From assembly GCA_001599715.1 (NCBI GenBank), contig BCHU01000009.1, positions 496,001 through 560,000 of the forward strand: a stretch of 64,000 bases of DNA, written 5' to 3'. The stretch comes from Phaeotremella fagi (lineage: Eukaryota > Basidiomycota > Tremellomycetes > Tremellales > Phaeotremellaceae). The position numbers and the translations under genes are program-made. Shown here piece after piece: positions 28,301 through 38,280 of the stretch; positions within the stretch are counted from its first letter, which is position 1; every line of letters begins with the position of its first letter. A model generated the notes under the pieces. It did not search any database, was not told the origin of the DNA, and was given only the letters and a program-made list of their open reading frames with translations.

Positions 28301-31233
28301 CTACATCTGTTGAAACAATTCTGGATTCCCCTGATTCCTGTTATTATTATTACTATTATTATCCATCATGCCAAAATATGTACCCCACTGATCCCAATCG
28401 AAATTAGCGACAGGTAAACCGTCCAATAAACTCAAATCGAAGGCGTTCTGATCAGATCCCATGAGTAAAGGCTAAACGCGTATCATCAGTCTCAATCATT
28501 GAACCCAAACACATAACCACTTACATCCTGATTCGAGAAATCCATGACCACAGATTCATCTTGTTGTTCGACCCCGAAGAAATTCATTTGGGGGTTAACG
28601 TTGGTAGCTGCCATTTGTAGATTCTGCAACACCTCGGTGGATTCACTCTCGGTTCTTCGATCGATTTCTGATGGGAGCACGACATCCGTTTTAACCAGTC
28701 CAGAAGCGTCACGATCTTGTTCTGATTGAGCGACAAACACTCCTCCACCAGGTCTTGATAGATCTTTGTGGAACGTCAATTTGTCTGAAGAAACTTTGAG
28801 ATTGACACCGGGTGTTGGATTCAGTTTGTCACCTCTTTCTTCGACTGGTGAGGTTTTCAGTGCAGCTTCGTAGAGTAGAGTCATTGTTTCACATGTCTTA
28901 CGACGGATAGACATTTGGTCTAAAGAAGAGGTCAGAATGATCCCTAGTAACATATCCGAAACTTACCTGGCTGTACCGTCGCCTCCCATCTCATGACGAT
29001 ATCTTTAACCAATCGTAAAGTGTCCAGAGCAGCTGGATCCCTTCGTCTAGCCCAGGTGTGGTATTGGATCAAAGCACAACTCGTCGCGGTATAAGCGTAA
29101 ACGAAAAGCGTATCAAGAGCGTCATCGTTCCGATCAAGCCATTCAATAGCCTCCCGGGACCAAGTCACGAGTTTTGACCATTGAGCAATGTTTAACGTGA
29201 ATTTAAGATGAGGTGGACAGGTGTAGGTGATGCGCATAAACACTCTCCAAAACAAGAACTGAAGTGCCGCGTGACTGAGATAGAGAAGACCTAGAGGTGA
29301 GTCTTAAACAAGACGTATGACTTACCAGCTGCGTGTGAACTTCCGACTCCAGTATACCGAAGTTCTTCGGGGAGGTTGTCCAACCAACTCGCCATGTCAT
29401 CACGAAGAGTTTCAAGTTGGGTATCTGTCGTATGTTTCAATCCAGTTGGACTGTAGATAGTTTTCAAAACTCTTCCGATCAAAATCGATAGTTTAAGATG
29501 TTCTGATAAAGCCAAGAAACTAGTTTCCACAGGCCAGGCAGTAGGTTCCTCCTCGGGTATGATGTCGTACGGTGCAGGAAGAAGAACATCGCAATCAAGT
29601 AAATCAACTAAAAGGGGTACACCCAAAGCGGCGCCATACCTAGAGGTCAGTTTGATCGAATCAACATAAAACCCACCATCTATCGAGAATGACACAAGCA
29701 GCCCAAACTCGCCGTCTCAACTCCACATACGCTAGGTCTTGAGCAGTCTGAGCTCGCATGGACGACTCTCGATGAAGTCCTAGATCTTGGGCCATGCGAA
29801 TAGCCGTTCCAGTCCGAATCATAGCTGCACTGGCTGTCGCGGCTGTCGGTTGTGCGTGAAGGTCACCAACTTGAGAGAGAAGTAACTAAAGTCAGTGACT
29901 GGTTAAGAGTTCAAACTCACCAAAGCCTGAACATTTTCAAATCTAGCATCACTCAGTATGTCGTTACTTCTAAGAAGACCGTTGATGACCCCTCGAATAC
30001 TAGCGAAAACCTCTCGTGGAAACTGACGTCTCGTAGCTGCCAATCCACAGATACTGTATAAAAGCAACGGTGACGGACTTGTTTTACTTGCAAATTCAGC
30101 TCTCGAGATGATCGGAAATAACGGAGCCAGGTGATCAAAGTAAACATTCACCAAAGTCGAAATGAGTTGAGCAGATAAAGCTGGTTTGTTCAATCGATTT
30201 GACTTTGAAACGTCATCAGCATCATCCGCTGGTGCGTTGACTCTTATCAAACCGTTTCCATCCGCTGAAACCTCCCAAGAGTTGTGATATCGCAAGTCGT
30301 ACGACTCGGAAGCGGCTGAGTTGACCGTGGCATGTAGAAGGAATGAAATAGATGTTGGACCTAGATGTTAGGATGGGTCTTATTGAATGAGACATACCCT
30401 CAACACGACCTTGAAGACTACTTGGAACAGGTCGTTCTGTCACTAATGGACTGCTGACGTTTCCGTTACCCTTTTGAGCTTCGGCTGTTTGGTCTCAGTC
30501 AAAAGTAGTTATTTCCATAATATCCCTACTTACCAGCTTTTTTCTTCTTGAAACGAGTCTCGGTGATAGGAAGGAAAAACGTACATTCCAAATCGTATTG
30601 TTTACAGTGTGCACAAATTGGAATATCCGGTGCAGGAGATGCAGAAGGAGGTAGAATGTCACAACGAATTTTTTTAGTCCGCTAAGATCGATATTAGAGG
30701 TAGATCAATATATAAATTTGAAAACTTACACAAGCATCACACGCTCTCCCAGTTTTAGTTCTTTTTTCCCCTTCACCAGGTGAGCCAGCGGTGGCACCTT
30801 CATCTGCAATCATTTTCTTCTTACGTTTTTTGGTCGTACCAGCTTTATCTCCTTTATCCGGCGTTGACGACAGAGGTGGAGTGTAAGCTTGTGATTGATT
30901 AGATGTGTTATACGTTGCCGTTGGAGGTTGAAAAGCCTGAGTAGCTGGATAGGAACTCGGTCCAGAATCAGAATTATACCAAGTAGAGTTGTTGTTATAA
31001 TTCGACTCAGGTGGGTATTGGTTTTGATTCTGATTCCAGTTGGAGGAAGAAGTAGATGAATAGGGATAAGATGGATAATTGGATGGATAACTTCCGTTAC
31101 CTCTTTGATCTGTTATCGATTGGTTGAGGTGAGTTGGGGATGAAGAGTAAGGTCTGTTGTTACGTGGATTTGGTTGAGGTAGAGGGAGAGACCATGGAGG
31201 GGAAGACGGAGCTGGGGGTAAACCGGAAGACAT
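28301..31233 (-). CDS. Zn2Cys6 transcription factor with long zinc-cluster loop
   Basis: The start at 31233 opens a Ser/Pro/Asn/Gln/Tyr-rich N-terminus of about 150 residues and a basic nuclear-localisation patch (TTKKRKKKM). The zinc cluster is split by an intron directly after the second cysteine: GRACDAC, then RTKKIRCD ... ICAHCKQYDLEC, followed by FFLPITETRFKKKK. Fifteen residues separate the third and fourth cysteines, where 5-12 is common. The fungal-specific regulatory domain follows over several exons, near 30295-28950. The C-terminus is Asn-rich and ends GNPELFQQM, stop at 28301-28303, beyond the last long open frame. It is divergent from SKP1 and converges on the ACS permease. Targets unknown. 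Confidence 0.87.
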
Positions 31234-31678
31234 AGTGAGAGGGAAGGGGATGAAGTGGATGTGAGAGTTGGAGCGAAGTCAGGTATGTAGGATTTGTCAC
31301 CTATCGAAACCTATAGTAAATTCTTGATCTCTAGACTGAATACCAAGAAATGTTGATGTTAATTAATCTAAGTATAGAGGAGAATGCCGAGTTGACAAAC
31401 CGTGAGGGATAGCAACGGCAGGGAGGCAGAAGGGAAGGGGAAGAAAGAGGGAGAGGCTTACGTAAGGGTTTTAACCAGACGAAAAGCCTAAACGGTCCCC
31501 TACTTTATTGACCTCGTCCACTCACCCTCACTCACCACATTAATCTATCTAACTGGCTTCTTCTTCCTTTTATCTTTCATCTGATACATCCTTTCATTCT
31601 ATCAACCTTTCATCCTCCTCAGTAACACCAGATACACCACCTAACCCTCTCAAAACTAAACCTCAATACTCATTTAGA
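31234..31678. promoter_or_regulatory. Divergent promoter, Zn2Cys6 regulator / SKP1
   Basis: 445 nt. The half near the regulator is G/A-rich on the plus strand (near 31410-31460). The half near SKP1 is C/T-rich (31550-31670), a typical fungal pyrimidine-rich promoter/leader. No further motif recognised. Confidence 0.45.
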
Positions 31679-32583
31679 ATGGCCGAAAAGAAAAACACCG
31701 TCCTCGTAGAAACCTCTGATGGTGAACTGTACACCGTCGAAAGACCAGTTGCTGAAAGAAGTGTTCTCATCAAGAGCATGATCGCAGGTAAGTGGATTGC
31801 ACCATCTCGAGAGACCAATCACAATGGACCTCCCCCTGCTCATTATCCACTTCAAATCACCCATGGAATATTCCATCACCGTCACCCCATCAAACGCACG
31901 GTCCTCCTCCATTTCTCTTCTCACATCATTCATTCAAGTAAAACAGAATACATATACTAACACACTTAAACAGATCTTGGTGAATCAGAAGAAAAAATCC
32001 CCCTCCCCAACGTTTCTTCCTCGGTTCTCGTTAAGATCCTTGAATACTGTGAACACCACAAGAACGACCCTTTACCAGCCGCTGACGCCAGTGAGGCTGA
32101 CGACAGTAGAAGAAAAACTGCTGAAATCGGTGAATGGGATGCTAAATTCATTCACGTGAGTATACAACTGTTTGTTTTATCAAGTTGGAATTCATGACTA
32201 ACGCGTGGAATAGGTTGATCAAGAAATGCTGTTCGAGATCATTCTCGCCGCTAACTATCTCGATATCAAACCTCTTTTGTACGTGGTTTCAAGATTTCTT
32301 TATATGATATTCAGCTAATACTTTTTCAACTATAGGGATGTCGGTTGCAAAACCGTTGCTAACATGATCAAGGGTAAAACTCCTGAAGAAATTAGAAAAC
32401 TCTTCAACATCGTCAACGAGTAAGTCCATCCTAGTCAAATGGGAGCATCATGACTGATCGTGCAACAGCTTCACTCCCGAAGAGGAAGAACAAATCAGAA
32501 AGGAGAACGAATGGGCTGAAGAGTGAGTAGTGGAAAAATCAAAGCAGTTGATACTTTTTACTGACCACCATGACAGCCGATAA
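31679..32583 (+). CDS. SKP1: SCF ubiquitin ligase adaptor Skp1
   Basis: Bridges cullin 1 to F-box proteins in SCF ubiquitin ligases, and acts in kinetochore assembly. The BTB/POZ-like N-terminal half contains [18 protein letters not shown] and [13 protein letters not shown]. The C-terminal half shows [22 protein letters not shown], then [19 protein letters not shown] and [15 protein letters not shown]. Reading straight through gives a TGA at 32524. However, GTGAGT at 32523 is a good donor and ACAG at 32576 a good acceptor. The 7-nt last exon (32577-32583) yields the conserved ending EWAEDR. I therefore place the end at 32583. Five or six exons, about 165 residues, normal for the family. Confidence 0.95.
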
Positions 32584-32979
32584 ATGTTTCAACCTTTCAT
32601 CGTTACATGAAATTTTGTTACAGACTATTGATACTTCTTTATATACCACCATCCCAAGATTTCCAAAACATTTTCCTGATTGAACTTCAGTCGAGATAAT
32701 TTCTATTTGATTCAGTATTTCGTTATTCATTTTTTTTTTCGTTAAAACACATAAATCAATTCAAAAAACAAAGAATCTCTTGCGATATCTTCGCGTGATG
32801 TATATATTTCATGATTACGGTGGAAATCTGATCTGGCTATCTATGAGAGGATGTCAAATAGCATAGTCAGAGATGATAGAGCATACAAGTAGCAACCCAT
32901 CGATGACTTGCACGACTTTTGCCACTGAATCACACTCTTTTAAAATCCTACCAACTTGACAATATCATCATCATCAACA
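32584..32979. other. Intergenic, SKP1 3' flank and monooxygenase promoter
   Basis: 396 nt. A T-run (near 32730) and AT-rich DNA follow SKP1; a CA/TC-rich leader precedes the monooxygenase ATG. No gene seen. Confidence 0.4.
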
Positions 32980-34518
32980 ATGTCCAAAACAGAACCACTA
33001 CCAATCCTGATATGCGGAGCAGGACCAACAGGTCTAAACCTAGCACTCCAACTGCAAAGATACAAACTCCCATTCACTATCATCGACAAAAACGCCGGAA
33101 TAAGTCAAACATCGCGAGCGATAGTGATCCAAGCCAGAACACTAGAATTATACGATGAACTAGGTGTCGCCGATAAAATAATTTCGAAAGGTGTAAAACT
33201 ATTGGGGTTCTCTGTAGCTTCCCCTAGTAGCGGTGATGAATCACCTCGTGGGACTTTATCTTTTGGGAAAGGTGGTGAGGGATTAACGAAATTCGGTTTC
33301 GCGCTGAGTTTGTCCCAGGACGAACATGAATCTATTTTGTTTGATGAATTCACTAAGAACGGGGGTGAACTTTTGAGAGAGACTAAGTTAGTTGAATTGA
33401 TTGAGGGTGATGATGGAGATACGGTTAGGGCGAAACTTTCGATGGGAGGGAAGGAAGTTATGAGAACTTATTCGTTTGTTGCGGGATGTGATGGTGGTCA
33501 TTCGATTGTTCGACAGCAAGCTGGAATCTCAATGGACGGGGGAACTTATGATAATCGATTCTTCGTAGCGGACGTCATTGGAACTTCAAAGATTCTGCAG
33601 AAAGGTGACAGAGTCTGTGTGAATATTACCAATTCACAATTCGTGCTTACGATACCACAACTCGATTCACGAGTTCGAGTGATAGGTTTCGTACCCCGAG
33701 ACAACACCAAACCAGATAACGAAATTACGTTCCAAGATTGTGAAGATGTTGTCAAAGAGGTTACAAGGTTGGAGATCAAGGAGTCAAGATGGTTCGCAGT
33801 TTATCGATCACATCATAAAGTGTCTTCTTCATTTCGTAAAAACAGAATCTTCTTGTTAGGTGACGCAGCACATCTTCATTCACCAGTCGGTGGTCAAGGT
33901 ATGAACACTGGTATCAACGATTCATGGAATCTAGGTTGGAAATTGAAATATTCTTATCAACTCTCACAAGAGTTATCAGAAATTCTGTTGAACACTTATG
34001 AGAGTGAACGACGAGAATTCGCAGAGCTGCTGGTGAAAACTACTGATAGGGTTTTTACGATTGGTACGCGAACTTCGTTTTCCGGTTGGTTCTTACGAGC
34101 TGTGGTATTCAAATATCTTTTCCCGCTGATCACTAAAATCGCTGGAAGGTTTATCGGTCCAATTGGGTTCAAAAGGGTTTCGCAGATTGGGATAGAATAT
34201 ACTAAATCTGCATTGACAGCTGGTAACAACGGTATTGCGAGACGTTTACCTTTTTTACCTGACGAGTATAAGAGTGGGATGGGGATTGGATGGAACGTCG
34301 TCGTGGTTTCTTCTACTCCATCTTGGTTGGAAGATTATGCTCTATCAAAGGGGATTACGATTTGTCAAGTGGTTTGGTCTGACGAGATTAAAGGTTTTGG
34401 TTTTAGGAAGGATACTATTTATGTCGTTCGTCCTGATGGATATATTGGACTTGAAACTGGTAACAGGCAAGATCAAATCTTTAAAGAGTATTTGGAAAAG
34501 TGGAATTGTTTTCTTTAG
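32980..34518 (+). CDS. FAD-dependent aromatic-ring monooxygenase (PheA/MhpA-like), intronless
   Basis: Class A flavoprotein hydroxylase that uses NAD(P)H and O2 to hydroxylate a phenolic or similar ring. At 512 aa it shows the dinucleotide-binding GAGPTGLNLAL at the N-terminus, then SRAIVIQARTLELYDELG, the DG motif VAGCDGGHSIVR and the GD motif LLGDAAHLHSPVGGQGMNTG. The last also contacts the FAD ribose. It ends with a thioredoxin-fold-like C-terminal region typical of the phenol hydroxylase group (YVVRPDGYIGLETG). I chose the ATG at 32980 (CAACAATGTCC); the frame opens further upstream only from a TTG. There is no intron, unlike most neighbours of this length. The substrate is not evident. 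Confidence 0.9.
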   Translation: MSKTEPLPILICGAGPTGLNLALQLQRYKLPFTIIDKNAGISQTSRAIVIQARTLELYDELGVADKIISKGVKLLGFSVASPSSGDESPRGTLSFGKGGEGLTKFGFALSLSQDEHESILFDEFTKNGGELLRETKLVELIEGDDGDTVRAKLSMGGKEVMRTYSFVAGCDGGHSIVRQQAGISMDGGTYDNRFFVADVIGTSKILQKGDRVCVNITNSQFVLTIPQLDSRVRVIGFVPRDNTKPDNEITFQDCEDVVKEVTRLEIKESRWFAVYRSHHKVSSSFRKNRIFLLGDAAHLHSPVGGQGMNTGINDSWNLGWKLKYSYQLSQELSEILLNTYESERREFAELLVKTTDRVFTIGTRTSFSGWFLRAVVFKYLFPLITKIAGRFIGPIGFKRVSQIGIEYTKSALTAGNNGIARRLPFLPDEYKSGMGIGWNVVVVSSTPSWLEDYALSKGITICQVVWSDEIKGFGFRKDTIYVVRPDGYIGLETGNRQDQIFKEYLEKWNCFL

Positions 34519-34693
34519 CTGTAAGTTAGTTTTCTGTGTCGGAAGAAAAGAGAAATACTGTTGGTGATCGTGTTCTGTAAATAATCAATTGTGTAGTATC
34601 TTGTAATCATGATTTGTAAATCCCAAAAACAATCAGCCATGCAATCATATTTCATCACCCAAATGAATCCTACAAAACCAACACCTAATCGAA

Positions 34694-35240
34694 CTAACTG
34701 CAATTCCCTGGAACTTTCTCGATACCTTCAAACTCTTCAATGACCTTAACTTTATCAGCGCTAGCCGAAGATTTATCGAACGTGTAACCAAGCCATTCTT
34801 TGAGTAAACGACGGGCGAGTTCTATACCGACGACACGTTGACCGAAACAAAGGATGTGGGCGTCGTTTGAGAGGATGGAACGTTCGACGGAGAAGGAATC
34901 GTGAGCTGTGACGGCTCTTATTCCTGGTACTTTGTTGGCTGAGATGGCAACTCCAAGACCTGGGGGCGGGATGTCAGTCACAGACCGGTTATTTCTAATA
35001 ACGAAGACGACACTTACCAGTACCACAGACTAACAAGCCTCTATCAGCTTCCCCAGCGGCAATTTTCTTAGCAGCTGCAATAGCGACAGTTGGATAAGCA
35101 GTTTTGTCATCACCGTTAACACCAACGTCGATAACTTTCTTGACTCTTGGATCCTTTTCTAGATCTTTCTTCAAGATGTCCTTGTATTGAACACCAGCTT
35201 CATCAGCACCGATGACTATGGTCCAAGATGGGGATGACAT
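34694..35240 (-). CDS. RpiB/LacAB-family sugar-phosphate isomerase
   Basis: Aldose-ketose isomerase of the RpiB family, which includes ribose-5-phosphate isomerase B and D-erythrulose-4-phosphate isomerase (EryH; Yarrowia EYI2). Two coding exons (35018-35240 and 34694-34959) encode about 160 aa. Motifs are [11 protein letters not shown] at the N-terminus, then [16 protein letters not shown] and [16 protein letters not shown] with the catalytic Cys, interrupted by the intron. [23 protein letters not shown] follows in exon 2. Fungi normally use RpiA in the pentose-phosphate pathway, so an RpiB-type enzyme suggests a catabolic role. It is divergent from a DenD-like dehydrogenase, which fits C4/C5 sugar(-acid) metabolism. 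Confidence 0.9.
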
Positions 35241-35662
35241 TTTTGTGTTGTTGCAGGTAGGTTGGTGGTTTAAAAGGGGGATTGTGATTGATAATTGTAC
35301 TTAGTACTCAACTCTTCACTGTCCAACTGACTCTACTCTATGTGGGGTAAGCTCAATTGAGCCACGTGCTTGACACTGAAAAGTTACCCTGAAACTCCTA
35401 CGAGGCTCCAGTCTCCACTCCATAATTCCGGTCAGGAACCATCATTGATCCGGTAGGTCCGAAGTGATGATTCAATACCCGGTCGGTTGGAGAAGAAGCG
35501 TGCAGTGGTGTGGTGTGGTCTGGGTGTGTCTGGGTGTGTCAGTGGGTGGTCATTTGGAATTGAATAAGAAAGATTTAAGCTGCTACTTTCTATTTATATT
35601 ATCCTCTCATCTCATTCTCACTTTACAACTCTCTCTATCTTAAAACAAAAACATAACTCAAA
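35241..35662. promoter_or_regulatory. Divergent promoter, RpiB-like / DenD-like genes
   Basis: 422 nt containing three CCGGT copies (starting 35428, 35450, 35479) and the element TCCGAAGTGATGAT at 35458-35471. A G/T-rich tract at 35503-35551 includes a perfect tandem repeat TGGGTGTGTC (35521-35540). The 80 nt before the DenD-like ATG are C/T-rich. It appears to be an inducible bidirectional promoter. Confidence 0.55.
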
Positions 35663-36876
35663 ATGGTCGCTAACGGTTCATCCTCAAAGAACACTGTCTT
35701 AATCACAGGTGCTGGTGGTTGGTTGGGTGGTATCGTGAGTTAATCCTCTTTCTCTCTCCATCCCTCGCCGCTCTCCATGAATCAAACTCAGACGACATCA
35801 CTGACACTCATTCATAGCTCGCTGAAACCCTTCTCTCAGACCCAGAGACCCCAGATGTCCAACTTATCCTCTGTGACATTGTCGAACCCAAAAAACCAAA
35901 GGGTTCCAACGCCGTCGCTTTCAAAGCTGATCTCACCGACCCCAAAGAAATCGATAAACTCTTCAACACTGAGTTCGGTATCCCAGATACCATCTACTGT
36001 TTCCATGGTATCATGTCTCGTGGATCAGAAGACAATTTTGATTTAGGTGTTAAAGTGAGTTTTCTCTTGATATATATCTCTTGATCGAAATCTAACATCA
36101 TTTCTAGGTCAACATTGACTCAATCCGCTCTATGCTCGAAGCTGCTCGTCACGCCAAAGCTCCTAAACCCATCAGATTCATTTTCACATCTTCCTTGGCA
36201 GTTTACGGTGGACCTCTCCCAGATGTCGTTACCGTTTCAACAATAGCTACACCAGAAGGTTCCTACGGTATGGGTAAATTAGTCGCTGAAATGCTAGTCA
36301 ACGAATACACACGTCGTGGATTCGTTGATGGTCGTATCCTTCGTTTACCAACTATCGTCGTTAGACCAGGTGTACCATCAGCAGCGACCTCCGCTTTCAT
36401 CTCTGGTATCATCCGTGAACCTCTCAAGGGTATGGAAGCCATCTGTCCAGTTGGTAACGGTTTCGATTCACCCGAACTTCAACTCGCTGCTTGGGTCGCT
36501 TCACCAGAAACCACTATCAAAAACTTCGTCATTGCTAAACACATCCCAGCTGAGAAATTCTTACCTCACACCCGTGTTGTTTACCTTCCAGGTTTCACAA
36601 CTACCGTCCAACAAGAAATCGAAGCTCTTGCTGAAGTTGCTGGTAAAGATATTCTTAAACTCATTAAATTCGAGGTATGTCCACTAGCCATTCAATGTAC
36701 TTGGGCAGTTACTGACCTGTTTCATAGGACGATCCCACAAACAGAAGAATCGTCGGTTCATGGCCAGCCAGATTCGACAACTCCTATCCATGTGGTCTCG
36801 GTTTCGTAGCTGACGAAGGTGGAATGGTTCCAGTTGTCCGAAGATTCAAGGAAGCCGTTGATGCTGGTCTTGCTTA
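35663..36876 (+). CDS. denD: NAD-dependent epimerase/dehydratase family, D-erythronate dehydrogenase-like
   Basis: Extended short-chain dehydrogenase. The N-terminus has the NAD-binding motif TGAGGWLGG, split by an intron just after it. Then come ADLTD, FHGIMSRGSEDNFDLG, FTSSLAVYGGPLPD and the catalytic YxxxK as SYGMGKLVAE. The block RRGFVDGRILRLPTIVVRPG and SGIIREPLKGMEAICPV are characteristic of bacterial D-erythronate dehydrogenases (DenD; Gne-like SDR group). About 340 aa in four exons. In bacteria DenD oxidises D-erythronate to 2-oxo-D-erythronate, feeding a C4-acid pathway; the exact fungal substrate is unproven. It ends VDAGLA, stop at 36874-36876. Confidence 0.85.
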
Positions 36877-37351
36877 ATTTCCATTTGGTAGTAGTTGAGG
36901 ATCATCTCGTGCTGGCTCTTGGTGTCAAATCTGTTTTTGTACAGTATCATGCATTCTTGTTTCTTACTTGAATTTCTTTTGAGTGGTTATGATAATGATA
37001 TTGTCGGGTTTGATGCCCATCGTGGAACAAGAGTTATTGACTGAGTATCAATCATCTCCTAGAGCCAACTGACGATTACATTTCTTAGTGGCGTATTTGT
37101 GGTCATTCGTGAGTCGTCTTCTGGCGTTAAGACCATGTAATTCAGACAAGTCCCAGTTTCAGTCAGCTCAATTGATTAACTTTTTGAATGACATGATGCA
37201 TAAGCGTATCTAGAGTAACGTAATGAGTATAAACCAATCAAACCCCAAAGTCCTTCAGCCAGCCCAATACCATATAAACAATCACATCGATATATGAAAG
37301 TATTCATAATCCAACCCAAAATCCTATATACAAATTCCCTAAACCACCTTC
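36877..37351. other. Convergent intergenic region
   Basis: 475 nt between the DenD-like gene and the membrane-protein gene, both ending here. AT-rich 3' flanks; no gene, repeat or RNA recognised. Confidence 0.4.
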
Positions 37352-37834
37352 CTAATCGTCCTCCTCAATTCCACCAGCTTGACCAGAACGTTGAACAACC
37401 TGGGGAACAGGTTGCCAAAAAGCTAGTAAAGCAATGATCACACAAGCCAAAACCGAGATTCCAACCGCTGCCAAAAAAGCAATTCCCGGCCCTCTCTGAA
37501 CTTCATCCCCAACCCCAAAGATCCCAAGACCAACCAAAACGAAAGCTACGATATCGGAAATCAATGATCCCCAAGCCAAGATACCCATGTAGAAGACAGT
37601 GATGTTGTCATGGTTAAGATCTGAGGTTCCGTCTTTGGAGGTGAATTTGTTGATTACGAAGGGGGCTGTTAGGAGGATTCCTAGACCGGTGGAAAGACCT
37701 AGGGCTAGCATGAAGAGGGACGCGGCGTATTGGTAGTAGATCGAGTTGGTTGGGGTTGAGGTCGTTAGTGTGAAAGCGATTCCTATCGAGGCTACGAATG
37801 AGGTTTGCGTGCCGTAGCTTTGGAAGGGGAGCAT
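37352..37834 (-). CDS. Small four-helix membrane protein, unknown
   Basis: I do not recognise the family. From the ATG at 37834 (MLPFQSYGTQ) the single-exon frame gives 160 residues with four clear hydrophobic segments, roughly residues 10-27, 32-58, 78-105 and 115-143. A charged loop (KDGTSDLNHDN) and a short acidic tail ending GIEEDD follow the usual pattern for small fungal tetraspan proteins. There is no cleavable signal peptide signature. The same frame stays open upstream to 38128, but that part is Ser/His/Thr-rich, of leader-like composition, and I exclude it. Function unknown. Confidence 0.7.
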   Translation of the reverse strand: MLPFQSYGTQTSFVASIGIAFTLTTSTPTNSIYYQYAASLFMLALGLSTGLGILLTAPFVINKFTSKDGTSDLNHDNITVFYMGILAWGSLISDIVAFVLVGLGIFGVGDEVQRGPGIAFLAAVGISVLACVIIALLAFWQPVPQVVQRSGQAGGIEEDD

Positions 37835-38280
37835 GGTGACTGAAAGATGATTAATATGAGGTTTGGAAGTGCGGGTTGGTGATTTACTAAGATGGATTCT
37901 ATTGGATAATGAGAATGATAGGTGGTGGTAAGACGTGTTTTGATGGGATCTAGTAGCTTTGATCAACTTCTGAGGTTCATCCTTGTAGACATTTCTTACC
38001 TGGTATAGGAGACGGAGGTGGCTTCTGAAGCTAACACTGGAAGCAGAGTTCAATGTTTGCGCAGGAGTTGTGTATTGTGGTAGCGAATGTTGATAACGAA
38101 GAGTACAGAAACAAGATTGATCTTTCAAGTGATCAAATTTTGTTCACGGTTTGATGCCAAGGAGTCAAAGGAGGTGTTGTTTTTCATAAATCCATTGAAT
38201 CACATCCTGTTGACTACTTATACTAATTACATTGTTTTTTCAATATTCTATAATCGACTCTACCATATCACAACAATCAC
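37835..38280. other. Intergenic, upstream of membrane-protein gene
   Basis: 446 nt between the start of the membrane-protein gene and the VMA13 stop, both on the minus strand. Contains the promoter and possibly a long 5' leader of the former. No other gene seen. Confidence 0.4.

Noticed and set aside
32956..32979. Upstream start for the FAD monooxygenase
   Set aside because: It begins with TTG; the ATG at 32980 has a good context and gives a normal flavoprotein N-terminus.
37835..38128. 98-residue N-terminal extension of the membrane protein
   Set aside because: Ser/His/Thr-rich, low-complexity leader-like sequence; the ATG at 37834 starts just before the first membrane helix.
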